Shown here in pieces: positions 9,446 through 21,944 of a stretch of 32,500 nucleotides of DNA. The position numbers were made by a program, and so were the translations under genes. Source of the stretch: Chrysomallon squamiferum (taxonomy: Eukaryota > Mollusca > Gastropoda > Neomphalida > Peltospiridae); NCBI GenBank assembly GCA_012295275.1, contig CM022667.1:14164705-14197204 (forward strand). The letters are read 5' to 3'. Below the pieces are notes generated by a model. It saw only the letters and a list, made by a program, of their open reading frames with translations, had not been told where the DNA came from and searched no databases. Each line of letters opens with the position of its first letter. Positions within the stretch are counted from its first letter, which is position 1.

Positions 9446-9785
9446 ATCAAATTTTGTATTCATCAATAGCAGACAAAAATCTTGAATTCGTCAATTACAG
9501 AAAAAAAATCTTGTATTAATCAATCACAGAAAAAAAAAAAAAAAAAAAAATGTTGTATTCATCAATGAAAGACAAAAATCTTGAATTCCTAAATTATAGA
9601 AATTAATGTGAATATAGCAAATACAGAACAAAAAAAATCTTGTATTCATCAATTATAAACAAAAATTACTAATTCATCAATTACCCCCGAAAAACAAAAA
9701 AAATCTTGTTTTAATCAATCTCAGAAAAAAATCATCTTGAATTCATCAGTTACGGTCAGAAATCTTCAATTCATCAGTCTACGAA
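9446..9785. repeat. Decayed tandem array, about 25-35 bp units
   Basis: About eleven copies of a unit built from an A run followed by ATCTTGWATTCATCAATTACAG. Copies start near 9451, 9476, 9501, 9550, 9574, 9631, 9660, 9690, 9724 and 9760. The spacing varies because the A run varies in length. There is no open frame and no known family name. Confidence 0.8.
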
Positions 9786-10527
9786 ACAATTATTTCTTCT
9801 GTTTTACACACGACTAGCTAACAGGTTTCCTAAGAAATTCCATTCTTGACGGGAGCAAATCGAAATCTCATTTCTCAGTTACTCCTTCACAAGGTCATGA
9901 AATCTTATAAATACTTAGCATTTTTTTTTTTTTTCGTTTAGAAAAAAGTTAGTTTGATTCTTTATTACTTTTTTGATTAAAAATATTTGGTTAAAAATCT
10001 AACAGATATCATATAACTGTAATCGGATGGCGAAATCTCGATTTCATCGGAAAGAGAAAACAGAAACAAAATAAGACAAGATGATGATATATTTTGTTGC
10101 TGACTGTTACAGAGGTCAAAGCAAGCATGTTATGGACATAGAGTATTATTCTTCGTTGTTTAACAACTAACGGCAATTTCTATGGCACTTTCTAACACAT
10201 TATGTAAAGAAAAGAAAAACAACTGTAGTAGTATTATGATTTGCATATGTTTATAAAATAAGTTTAAGCATACTGACGTTTATTCATTGCTTTCCAATTA
10301 TTTCGATATCAGAATATTACAATCTGGAATACAGACAGTTCTGGTTTTCGAACCAACCACTAGCTGGCGTTGTTTCGTGGCGTTTATATTAGGAAATCAG
10401 TTGTACGAATGAATGATCATCCACCTGGTATTAAACAAAGATAGCACTAGATTACTGCACTGATTATCAAAATCAGTTAAAACAACAACAAAAATAAATG
10501 TGATGAAAATGTAAGGATTAATGCTAA
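9786..10527. other. Unique AT-rich spacer
   Basis: No recognisable gene. It contains a T run at 9921-9934 and otherwise unremarkable AT-rich sequence. Confidence 0.5.
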
Positions 10528-10605
10528 TTTTAGTAGTAATAGTAGTAGTAGTAGTAGTAGTAGTAGTAGCAGTAGTAGTAGCAGCAGCAGCAGTAGTAGT
10601 AACTG
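10528..10605. repeat. (AGT)n/(AGC)n tract
   Basis: AGT trinucleotides with an embedded AGC run. Looser AGT units continue to about 10740. Val-rich and Thr-rich frames follow from the unit. Confidence 0.85.
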
Positions 10606-10744
10606 TTAGGAAAATAGGATTATTAATAGTAGTACTAGTAGTACTAAATATTGAAATGATAGTAGTAGACTTTGTAGGTTCTAGAAATAATAACGATATT
10701 GATAGCAGTACCAAAACTACCAGCACTGGTAGTAATAAGCAATA

Positions 10745-11210
<466 letters not shown>

Positions 11211-11371
11211 TTATTTTTACCAATATTATTTCATTCATTCATTCATGCAGGAGCTAAGAGAGCGGCAAATCTCCTCAAGGTAAATCATTAAAAATGACAT
11301 TTCCTGTATTCATGTCACGTCTGTCTTATTCGTTTGACTTGGTGCTGAAGAAGAATACTAGCACTTTATAG

Positions 11372-11374
<3 letters not shown>

Positions 11375-11454
<80 letters not shown>
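11375..11454. repeat. (TC)40 dinucleotide repeat
   Basis: Pure 80-base TC repeat, complementary to the GA tract 181 bases to its left. The two could form a stem of up to about 80 bp in a transcript that spans both. Confidence 0.95.
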
Positions 11455-11458
<4 letters not shown>

Positions 11459-12001
11459 TGAAATATAATCCTAAGAAAAGAAAGCACCAGTGTTTCTAAT
11501 GGATGCGTAAAGACTGATCGTACATAAATAAAATGAACAGTTTTCGGCACAGACGGTATAATTATTGTAGGACACTTTCCAAGCCAGCAGCCATTGTCAC
11601 TGTAACCTTTCCGAGCAATAATTAGATAAGATGTAGCTGCAAGAAAAGACTGCACGTTGGCAAAGCAACATCAGTTGACGGATGCACTTTCATCATTTCT
11701 CACTAAAGGTCGCAGCACTTAGAAGCGCAGGATAATAAACGTTTATTTTCTTTTTCCTTTTTGTTTCTTAACTCGTGCGTTTTCTTAGAAAATACTGTCC
11801 CATCATTTTTCGTGGTCTAAACTAAATGAAAACGCTGGTTTAGTGAGGTATAGTAATAGAACTAATATTGAACTGGTAACGAAATGAGCTGAATTTGCTT
11901 TCAAAGTTCAAGTCCGATTGTGTTTAAATCGACTCTGGCTTATAAGTCGGTTGAAATGACTAAGTGATGCTTTAACTACAAAATAACAAGTCCTTGTAAT
12001 T
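11455..12001. other. Unique spacer containing a possible SINE remnant
   Basis: Mostly AT-rich unique sequence. The part at 11836-11914 is annotated separately. No protein gene is seen. Confidence 0.5.
11836..11914 (+). mobile_element. Possible tRNA-derived SINE remnant (A/B-box-like pair)
   Basis: TGGTTTAGTGAGG (11836-11848) fits an A box, and GTTCAAGTC (11906-11914) fits the B-box consensus GWTCRANNC exactly. They are 57 bases apart, which is long but tolerated. The sequence after the B box (an ATCGACT stretch near 11928) is reminiscent of tRNA-derived SINEs common in cephalopod genomes; that comparison is from general memory, not alignment. Both ends are undefined. Confidence 0.3.
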
Positions 12002-12235
12002 CTACTGCTTCCACTACCACTACTACTATTGCTAATGCTTCCAGTGGTAATTTGCTGCTTCTACTACTACTGCTACTGATAATATTATTAGAACCACTAG
12101 AACTATTCTGTAAATACTAACTCTACTACTACTACTACCACCACCATAACCATCACCACTAGTACTACTACTGCTGTTACTGTCACTATCACTGCTGCTA
12201 CTACTACTGCTACTACTACTACTACTACTACTACA
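12002..12235. repeat. Degenerate (ACT)n array
   Basis: ACT/CTG/CCA trinucleotides with many interruptions, purest at 12197-12233. On the minus strand it yields poly-Val. Confidence 0.85.
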
Positions 12236-12236
12236 G

Positions 12237-12535
12237 CACTGCTATCTAAACCATCTCCCATCAACACAATGATGATGAAAACTGACGTAGCACAAACTTC
12301 AGTTGCTACAAATGCATGCCAATAATAACAGAGGACCTCATGCTGTTCAGATGTATTTGACAATTAAATTTTCATCAGCTGAAAATCCATCAGTATTAAT
12401 GATGCTCAAGCTTACATAACCCGTCACACATGTTGTCGTGATCAAAATGCAAACATTGATCAAAACTAGATAAAACACAACAGAGTGATACACACTATCA
12501 TCTCTGTCTTTCATTTCGCTTTCCATCACATGCAT
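12237..12535 (-). CDS. Pair of small hydrophobic frames, possible exon or broken gene
   Basis: An ATG-started frame (12347-12535) encodes 62 residues: a charged N terminus (MHVMESEMKDRDD), then one hydrophobic span (about residues 19-46), ending DENLIVKYI. A second frame overlaps its end and runs left from 12363 in another phase. It encodes a second hydrophobic span (WHAFVATEVCATSVFIIIVLM) before entering the ACT repeat as poly-Val. Joined by a frameshift, they would look like two membrane helices with a loop. No family is recognised. Small chance frames are common here, so confidence is low. Confidence 0.15.
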
Positions 12536-12654
12536 ATATCACGCAGAAAGGAAAACAGAAGAAAAGAGAGAGTGGTATGGATAGACAGACAAACAGATGC
12601 ACTGACTGACAGTGTAAGATCTCTTAACTGAATAAACGACAGAAAGAAACGATA

Positions 12655-12840
12655 TATGATATATATATATATATATATATATTATGCACAAGCATATAAA
12701 CATACAAAAATACAGATCTATATATAGCCATAGCTGTCTATTTATATATTATATCAAAATACATTTATATATATACATACACACGTACATCCATCATAAT
12801 TACATATATTATACAAGGCAGGCACATACATAGTCTAAAT
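12655..12840. repeat. (AT)n tract and TATA/ACAT-rich sequence
   Basis: A pure AT run at about 12659-12681 is followed by degenerate ATATAC/TACAT sequence. Confidence 0.75.
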
Positions 12841-14740
<1,900 letters not shown>

Positions 14741-15130
14741 TCTCGGATAAATATCGCAGTCCGCCTATGCCTCAGTTCGCGAGTTAATTACTGAAAAGTA
14801 AAGAAACAACACAAGATTTTCACTTTGATCTTGTAACGATCTTTGTCTAGTACAAACAGTTCAGATTCCTTCATTGTTTACTCACCGCAGAGGTGATTTA
14901 ACAACCTGTAGCAGAAGTAAACATGTTTAACACAAAAACCATTGATTGTATCGAGTTTTTGGAATCATTACATTACTCTCGACTCTCGAATCACTTTCTC
15001 TTCTTTTGAAAAAAAAACAACAAAAAAAAACAAATGGAAAAAGAAATCTTCGCTAGATACAAATGATTAAATTGGTGACGAGTTTTTTTTTTTTTAATGT
15101 GTTGTTCTTATTTAGAGATAGCGAGCGAAC
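14741..15130. other. Unique spacer
   Basis: No recognised content apart from A and T runs at 15009-15030 and 15084-15095. Confidence 0.5.
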
Positions 15131-15181
<51 letters not shown>

Positions 15182-15240
15182 AGGGCGGAGTAGTGGAGGG
15201 AAGGAGAGAGACTGAGAGAGAGAGAGGGAGGGAGTGAGAG
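15131..15240. repeat. (GA)n with G-rich interruptions
   Basis: GA repeat, purest at 15147-15174, then a G run and GGAG/GAGT variants. It lies in the opposite sense to the TC tract about 770 bases to its left. Confidence 0.9.
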
Positions 15241-15584
15241 AAAGAATATTTTTGCTAAAGTACTGCAAGTTTATAAGTTTAAAATATGCTATTTAACTCT
15301 ATAGAAAGCTAGTTATTTACTGAAAACATTATGAATGTTCATAAGCCTCAAGGATAAAATATATGTTTCTATGTTTTTATTTTACGTGTGTGTGTGTATA
15401 TGTGTATGTGTGTACTCTGCCCATCTGTAAAAACAGATATATAGATATAAACATATTTACACATTTACATATCTGATATACATCACTTCTATAACATATG
15501 TGACATTATAAGACATAAATTATGTATTTATATCTACATATTTCAAACGTGTTGAATATCGGTCAGAATATAAATACAGTTAAT
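15241..15584. other. AT-rich spacer
   Basis: Includes a short (GT)n at about 15387-15400 and ATAT-rich sequence. No gene is seen. Confidence 0.5.
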
Positions 15585-15775
15585 TTCAGTTCAGACAAAC
15601 CACCTTGACTCATGGGCTGTGTGCGTGGAACACAAACACTTTTAATTAGGAAGGGACCTGTGCTCTCTAAGCTGTCTATATTGCCCATTTTGCCTAATTA
15701 ATTGCTCTTCGTAATATGCGCTTAGCAGAAGCACGTACTTTATCATGGTTTGTAGATTCCTGTCCCTGAACTGAA
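15585..15775. mobile_element. Nested inverted repeat, possible miniature foldback element
   Basis: The left arm TTCAGTTCAGACAAACC (15585-15601) is matched in inverse by GGTTTGT (15747-15753) and CTGAACTGAA (15766-15775), with a 12-base insertion in the right arm. A second inverted pair, TTAATTAGG (15642-15650) and CCTAATTAA (15693-15701), is nested inside. ACAGTT outside the left arm is answered by AACTGT outside the right. The interior is unique and non-coding. No clear target-site duplication was found, so a transposon origin is inferred from structure only. Confidence 0.45.
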
Positions 15776-16486
15776 CTGTCTGTCAAAGTTCAACGATTTT
15801 GTCCACAACAGCCATGCTTGAACAGTTCTGTTATTTAAGCATGCAAATAATTATCCACACCACATCCATCATCGTCATCATCATCAATGAGAAACAATCT
15901 CCAATTTCCTTCACAAAAACATTTCTAACGATAGTACTTGATTTTGAAAAACATTCTGTATTAATATAGTAGTCTTGTATTATTCGCACCAATCCAAAAG
16001 CACAGTAGTTCGAAAAAAAGAAATGTATACAATGATCATAACATAACGTAACAGCCATACAAAACTTTATTAGTAACCATAGCAGCAATGTGGTTATAGC
16101 GTTTAGCATTAACTGCGGTAACTAGTATTAGTAAATACAGCATAAAATCAAGATTCATGGAAGATATTGTTTTGTTATCACTTTTACTACTTCATTTGTT
16201 AATTCAGACACGACATGGCACTTGCAAGACAAACAAAGTACTGTTACAGTAAAACAGAGTTTGGTGTTTTCATTATTATGGTGGAATTGACGTCATGATC
16301 GTGGGATTTAACATGTTGTCGAGGTGGTGAGATGCAATAAAATACAGTCTATTATTCCTGTTTACTGGATTAACAAATAAACGTGTTTACCATTTCAGTT
16401 TATTGCTGTACCAAGATAACTCATGAAATCTGAGTATTACATTCAGCTTTTCATTACTGCAAATATGTTTATCCTTTTTTGCACAG
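15776..16486. other. Unique spacer
   Basis: A minus-strand frame (15831-16109) is Cys/Ile/Met-rich and shows no recognisable family. Nothing else is supported. Confidence 0.45.
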
Positions 16487-16547
16487 ATACATACATACAT
16501 ACATACATACATACATACATACATACATACATACATACATACATACA

Positions 16548-16581
<34 letters not shown>

Positions 16582-16602
16582 CCTACATACATACATACAT
16601 AC
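16487..16602. repeat. (ATAC)n tetranucleotide repeat
   Basis: About 22 perfect ATAC units (16487-16576), then a short interrupted tail. Ile-His-Thr-Tyr frames on both strands come from it. Confidence 0.95.
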
Positions 16603-16995
16603 TAATATCTGATGTCCGAACTGACACCCATAAAACTGTCGGTATATATTTCCATCGTGGTCCAATCTGTTATATGATCTCTTTGGAACGCACCATCTCA
16701 GAATCAACAGATATATATATTTCATTTAGTCTTAGAAGATTTAATCAACAACATTTTGAAACTTATTTCTCAAATAAACAAAAGCTCTTTGGCTCACGTT
16801 AGATAAAGGACTGTTACTTCGAGGACGAATTCATCAGGGTCTGTTACACGTGGCCTGTGTAAACAAGGATCATTTCCAGATAACTTCAACAACGGCGATC
16901 ATGACAGTGCATGTTTATTGGTCATTTCACAGTAGGAGATTGACTGAAGTTTCTGAAAGGCTAAAACTGATAAGCTTTGATGAAAGGGAGACAGA
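16603..16995. other. Unique spacer
   Basis: No gene recognised. A short inverted repeat TTACAC/GTGTAA occurs near 16844-16861. Confidence 0.45.
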
Positions 16996-17264
<269 letters not shown>

Positions 17265-17368
17265 ATCTGCTGGTTGCTTATCGATAACATTACTGAATAA
17301 AGCAGCTGATTGGGTTTCGTGTTTACACTTATAATCCTGAAAAGCCATTGACATGAGCGGTTTTCCTT

Positions 17369-17388
17369 ATATATATATATATATATAT
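17369..17388. repeat. (TA)n tract
   Basis: About ten TA units. Confidence 0.85.
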
Positions 17389-17399
17389 CAGTAAACATA

Positions 17400-17960
17400 T
17401 AACGATCAGAACAGCTCGAGTCTGCGCGTCTACGACAGTTCCTGGTTCTGGCACCTGATTCAGCTTCACAAAGCTAAGTACTAGAAAGATTACCATTAAA
17501 CAGTAAAGTTAAACCGCCGAGTTTTCAGTTGAGATGTGGTGAGAAGAATGCTGTTAACACGTCCTCTGGAAAAAAAACTAGGCTCGCCGCAGAAATCCTG
17601 CCCCGTCCTCCCGTCCCCCCCCCCATCCCCGGAGTTGTTGTCGCCGTAGCTGCGGCGGCTCTTCATCGTCGCTTCTGCGTGAAATAATCGAGTTAAAGAG
17701 TGACGCAAAACAAGAAGTGAAATGTCCACTGGAAGACGAGCGCCACGGGCCCAGTCATAATGTCGAGAGATTCGTCAAATATTGAATTTTTATTTGCAAT
17801 CCCGTTAAGCAATTTTCTACGTCGATTTAAGCGAAATTGCGCAGACACTCCGAGGAGAGAATTAGTCAGACTCGATGGCGTTGCCGTAATCTGGTGCACT
17901 GCGTAAAGAATAAACGTACAGACAGACTTGGAGACGGACAGACAGAACCGTTAATTTCTG
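17400..17960. other. GC-richer, CpG-bearing unique island
   Basis: This half-kilobase stands out from its surroundings by higher GC, many CpGs and absence of microsatellites. The plus strand has CCGCCG, GCGGCGG and a C-rich block (17601-17630). Small frames on the minus strand (17496-17729 and 17693-17899) show no recognisable family, and the second lacks an ATG start. A promoter with a first exon is a reasonable guess, but there is no direct transcript evidence. Confidence 0.4.
17601..17630 (-). promoter_or_regulatory. G-quadruplex motif on the minus strand
   Basis: Plus-strand C tracts at 17601-17604, 17610-17612, 17615-17624 and 17627-17630 give four G tracts of at least three on the minus strand, with loops of two to five bases. 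This satisfies the usual G3+N1-7 rule. Such motifs are enriched near promoters. Its role here is inferred from composition only. Confidence 0.6.
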
Positions 17961-18242
17961 AGAAGCAGATTAGTCGCAGATGTCAATGATTTTTTTCGTA
18001 ATTTCGCCTAGAAATAATGAAAAAAAAATAATAATAATAACACAGTCAAAGTATATTAAAACTGTGTGGATTATTGCTGGTCGTTCTGCTAAACCTTTGT
18101 TAAGTCGAAATGTGTGTATGTGGAAGTTTTACTCTGCAGAGTAACAGTCTACACAAAGATAACAATATCAAGTACGTAATTAGAAAATTAATCCAGGGAA
18201 TCGATATATAATTACGGATCTACGTAGGCGAGAGAGTGTCTC

Positions 18243-18243
<1 letters not shown>
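17961..18243. other. Spacer
   Basis: AT-rich unique sequence with nothing recognised. Confidence 0.5.

Positions 18244-18295
<52 letters not shown>
18244..18295. repeat. (ATT)n tract
   Basis: About 17 perfect ATT units. Confidence 0.95.
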
Positions 18296-18296
<1 letters not shown>

Positions 18297-18383
18297 ATTT
18301 GTATTCATGATCGATGTTAAAAGCACGGAAGAAAAAGAAGAAAAACGACATCGTCAATAAATTATCATGGACTTATTAGTTTG

Positions 18384-18391
18384 ATTATCAT
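18384..18391. repeat. Left target-site duplication of the hAT-like element
   Basis: ATTATCAT immediately before the element. It is identical to the eight bases immediately after it. Eight base pairs is the duplication length made by hAT-superfamily insertion. Confidence 0.7.
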
Positions 18392-18640
18392 CAGGGACGG
18401 ACCTATTACGAAACTAATGACGTTTAAGCTCTAGAGAACCTAATCCATTATTTATTTGTTATTACTTTTTATTATTTTATTTTATTTTATTTTATTTTAT
18501 GAATCTAAAATTTTGAAACCTGTCGTAGTTTACTGCAGCAAAAGAAAATAAGAGTAGTTTACTCAGACCTCGCTGATGCTTGCTAATGGGACCCATAATG
18601 GTTCAAGCTTCAGGTCCCCAAAAATGTAGATCCGCCATTG
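18392..18640. mobile_element. Candidate non-autonomous hAT element (MITE), 249 bp
   Basis: It begins CAGGGACGGACCTA, and its end read inversely is CAATGGCGGATCTA, a 10/14 match typical of decayed hAT termini (CAGGG-CGGA-CTA type). AAGCT-containing segments further in are also loosely mirrored. It is flanked by a perfect 8-bp duplication (ATTATCAT). The interior has a (TTTTA)n stretch (about 18466-18500) and no open frame, so it would need a transposase supplied from elsewhere. The terminal mismatches suggest an old insertion, while the intact duplication argues it is correctly bounded. Confidence 0.7.
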
Positions 18641-18648
18641 ATTATCAT
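18641..18648. repeat. Right target-site duplication of the hAT-like element
   Basis: ATTATCAT immediately after the element, identical to the left copy. Confidence 0.7.
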
Positions 18649-19024
18649 ACAAGGTTATTACTAATAAAGATTGGCCCGTTCCTGCTGAATACCCGCTTAA
18701 ATTGTTAAACATGTTGATTTCTTATTCTTTCGCGTCAACAAGAACGAAAAATCAGCCTGGATTTTATTAGCTTTCTCTGTAACCGTGGATATGGTGCCAA
18801 ACCCTGAAAGTGCAGTGTTAATTCCTCCGCGATGAGGAGAGCATCCGACTGGTTTTAAGATTATAAAACGCACGTTTGTCGTCAATAATAAACTGACAGT
18901 CGCGTCTACAGTAACATCTGTTGTAGCTGGGACATTAACAATACAAAGACTTCCACAGATCTGATATTTATGTTATGCTTTATTTACTATTATTAGTACA
19001 GCTGTTACAGCCGTATTTACAATT
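18649..19024. other. Unique spacer
   Basis: A 62-codon minus-strand frame at 18697-18885 has ordinary composition but no recognisable family. It is not annotated as a gene. Confidence 0.4.
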
Positions 19025-19665
19025 ATGACCATGCTAATTTTAACAGTATCGTCATTATTTGAACAACAACTACTTTTATTACTACTACTACTAACTATTA
19101 CCACTACTGTTATTTTGCTACTGCTTCTAATAACGATATCAGTACTACTACTTCTACTATCACTACAGCAACTACTACTAACTGCTGATATTAATAAAAC
19201 TATCACTACTATTACTATTATTATTATTACTACTACCATTACTATTGCTGAAACTGCAACAACCTCTACCTCTACCTCTACTAGGACTTATTCTGCTGAT
19301 CCATCGGCAAATATTTTAAAAGAAAACATACATAGTCAAGAAGAATCGAAAACAACAAACAACAACAATAACAACAACGTAAGTAGAAGCAGCAGCACCA
19401 CCTTCACTACCACCACCAACAACAACACTAATAATAATAAATAATAATAATAATAATCATCATCATCATCATATTCATCGTCATCATCATCATCATATTC
19501 ATCGTCATCATCATCGTCATCATCATCATAATAATACTGACAACAACAGTAACAATTATAACAATAACAGCAACAACATTTCCGCAGTTACAATGAACAC
19601 CAACACCACCAGCGATAGCAGCAACAACAACAAGGACAACAACAACAGATCCGACTATATTTTTT
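19025..19665. repeat. Degenerate trinucleotide field: ACT, AAC, AAT and ATC blocks
   Basis: ACT/ATT units (19065-19275), AAC units (19350-19430), pure AAT (about 19430-19457), then ATC units (19458-19530) with the insert ATATTCATCG at 19471 and 19495 (period 24), then AAC units to 19648. Thr, Asn, Val and Met-rich frames follow from this. Confidence 0.85.
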
Positions 19666-19779
19666 GAACTCGAGACGAAAAAGCTGATGAAAATAAAACG
19701 ACGACGTAAAAAGAATAATAACAAAAATAACGGTTTCTTTCATGGCTGAGTTTAGCAAGCCTGTTCTGCAGCTGTTCAT

Positions 19780-19802
19780 ACCTGTAATCATTAATTACAG
19801 GT
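19780..19802. other. Perfect 9-bp stem-loop
   Basis: ACCTGTAAT and ATTACAGGT are separated by five bases. No U run follows, so it is not an obvious terminator. A factor-binding palindrome or chance are the alternatives. Confidence 0.5.
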
Positions 19803-20094
19803 GAAAGGTCAACGTCCAGTGTTTTAGTGCGTTCAATAAAGAACCACAAAGCACCTATTTAAAATGGCTAATGAGACAGACACAGTTTATCAAGGTCTCA
19901 TCAACTATATTTATATATTTTTGTTTATTTAAGTAATAAAACAAAAGCAATGCTTAATATTAAAATAATAACAAAAAAATATATTGCTCTAAAATAAAAA
20001 TGGAACATTATTTTATTTAAGAAGAACGTTAGGCTGAAATATATATTGAACCGATACAGTACTAGACATCGGCACTATTAAATATCGAAGTAAA
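19803..20094. other. AT-rich spacer
   Basis: A and T runs only; nothing recognised. Confidence 0.5.
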
Positions 20095-20363
20095 AGTAGT
20101 AATATTAATAGTTCTAGTAGTTGTAGTTGTTGTAGTAATAGTAGTAGTAGTGATAGTAGTGGTAGAAGTTGTGTACTAATGATAATGTTAGTATAATGTT
20201 ATGTTAAATTAATAATAACAGCAATAACACTAAAAGAGTAGTGTTAATAGTAGTAGCAGTGGCGTGGCGATGGTCGTAGTAGTAGTAGTAGTAGTAGCTG
20301 TAGTAATATTAATAGCAGTAATAGGAATAGCAGTGGCAGTAGTAGTAGTAGTAGCAGTAATAC
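20095..20363. repeat. Degenerate (AGT)n array, left arm of an inverted pair
   Basis: AGT/AAT/GTA trinucleotides with runs at 20140-20165, 20275-20297 and 20338-20352. Its complement, (ACT)n, follows at 20526. Confidence 0.85.
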
Positions 20364-20525
20364 CAAAGAATAGTAGTGATTATAGCACTTTAGATGGTAG
20401 AACTAGCAGTTTTAATAATAGCTGAAGTAGTCATATTAGTAAAATGCAGTAATGGTTGTGGTGAAAATAACGGAATAATGGAAATACTAGCAGCAGCAAT
20501 AAATAGTAGAAGTATTACAACAATA

Positions 20526-20561
20526 GTACTGTTACTACTACCACTACTACTACTGCTACTA

Positions 20562-20623
<62 letters not shown>
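20526..20623. repeat. (ACT)n array, right arm of an inverted pair
   Basis: Nearly pure ACT/TAC units for almost 100 bases. They are complementary to the AGT array to the left, so a transcript across both could fold back. The poly-Leu frame is an artefact. Confidence 0.9.
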
Positions 20624-20822
20624 GTGTTGTGTTTACGATGATAACAGTTGTATTACTGATCAGGAATAAAGAGTAGAGTTGCCAAACCAATCAGAATATT
20701 AATAACTGTACAATCAGTGTTATACTGAACTACAAGTAAAATTAACGAGTAATTTATATTATCAAAGAAAACATTTGAAATCTAACTTTAAACCTCTAAT
20801 GACTTTACCATAAGCCGAACAA

Positions 20823-20826
<4 letters not shown>
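20624..20826. other. Spacer
   Basis: AT-rich unique sequence with nothing recognised. Confidence 0.5.

Positions 20827-20855
<29 letters not shown>
20827..20855. repeat. Poly(T) tract, 29 bases
   Basis: Pure T run, which is poly(A) on the minus strand. No retroposon body is recognised beside it. Confidence 0.9.
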
Positions 20856-20861
<6 letters not shown>

Positions 20862-21425
20862 GGTCACAAAATAAAATGAAATATTCAGTGAAACTTGTGT
20901 TTAAACTATTACGTCATATATATGCACTTTTGACCGTCAAAATTAAACCAGTAGAGTTGTTCATTAATTTTATTTTAAATTTTTGGTTATCATGATTTTT
21001 GTCTCCCTTCTGGTCTAATAGAATTTCCTCCAAGTATGGCGCAAAACGAATGTTTAAAAAAGATGAGAAAATAGTGCATTGCAAAGCAGCGAAAAAAGTA
21101 TTAGAGAGAAAGAAAAAAAAATTAGTGTTTGAGCGAGTACAAGGATAAAAAGTAAGAAATTCAATTAACTTCGTCTAAATTAATTTAGTTTTTCTTTCAT
21201 AGATGATAACAAGGACAAACGTGAAGAAAATTCAGTATCGTCCAGCATGTATTTTTTTTTTCTTGTTGTTGTTGTTGGTGTACTTTTCAGATTTAAAGAC
21301 TAATCGAAAGTTAAAAAGCAAAATATTCTGATGTTTTGAGTCCTGCTTGCTCTGTCAGCGTTTGTTAGATTTAAGCACGAAAACATGTTTATATTTGTTT
21401 CCTTTCAATTTTATTTACTTTGAAA
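20856..21425. other. AT-rich spacer
   Basis: No gene or element recognised; homopolymer runs at 21112-21120 and 21251-21260. Confidence 0.5.
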
Positions 21426-21455
21426 TATTATTATTGTTATTGTTGTTGTTATTGA

Positions 21456-21495
<40 letters not shown>

Positions 21496-21520
21496 GCTGT
21501 TGTTATTATTGTTGTTGTTT
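21426..21520. repeat. (ATT)n/(TTG)n tract
   Basis: ATT units with TTG interruptions. Looser AGT units follow to about 21610. Confidence 0.9.
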
Positions 21521-21806
21521 TTTACTATTACTATTATAAATATTTGGTAGTAGTGTTAATATTGGTAGTATTAGCAGTAGCAGCTGTAGTGGTAGCAATA
21601 GTATCAGCACTTAGTTTTGCTTTAATGTAGATGGTCGTATTTATAGTATAACTCATTTGTCGTAATTGTCGTAAGTAATCATTATGTATTTTAATATATA
21701 ATATTTTATATATATATATAGTATGTAATATAACAATCATTGTTTTTTCCTGAATATTTAGTATGTAATAATTAGTAGACATTTTGAAGATGCAACATAA
21801 AATAAT

Positions 21807-21834
21807 AAAAAAAAAAAAAAAAATTAAAAAAAAA
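21807..21834. repeat. Poly(A) tract, interrupted
   Basis: Two A runs split by TT. Confidence 0.85.
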
Positions 21835-21909
21835 TTACATATGCAAGTCTTAAACTATTAATAATTCAAAAATAAAACCAGAATATAATCTTACATTGTA
21901 AAAAATCTA

Positions 21910-21910
21910 A

Positions 21911-21939
<29 letters not shown>
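21910..21939. repeat. (AAT)n tract
   Basis: About ten AAT units. Confidence 0.9.

Positions 21940-21944
<5 letters not shown>

Noticed and set aside
16423-16725. Possible CRISPR-like or protein repeat from the periodic ATAC tract
   Set aside because: Pure tetranucleotide repeat with no spacers, in an evidently eukaryotic context.
17693-17899. 68-codon minus-strand frame in the GC-rich island
   Set aside because: Its listed start would be GTG, not ATG, and no family is recognised.
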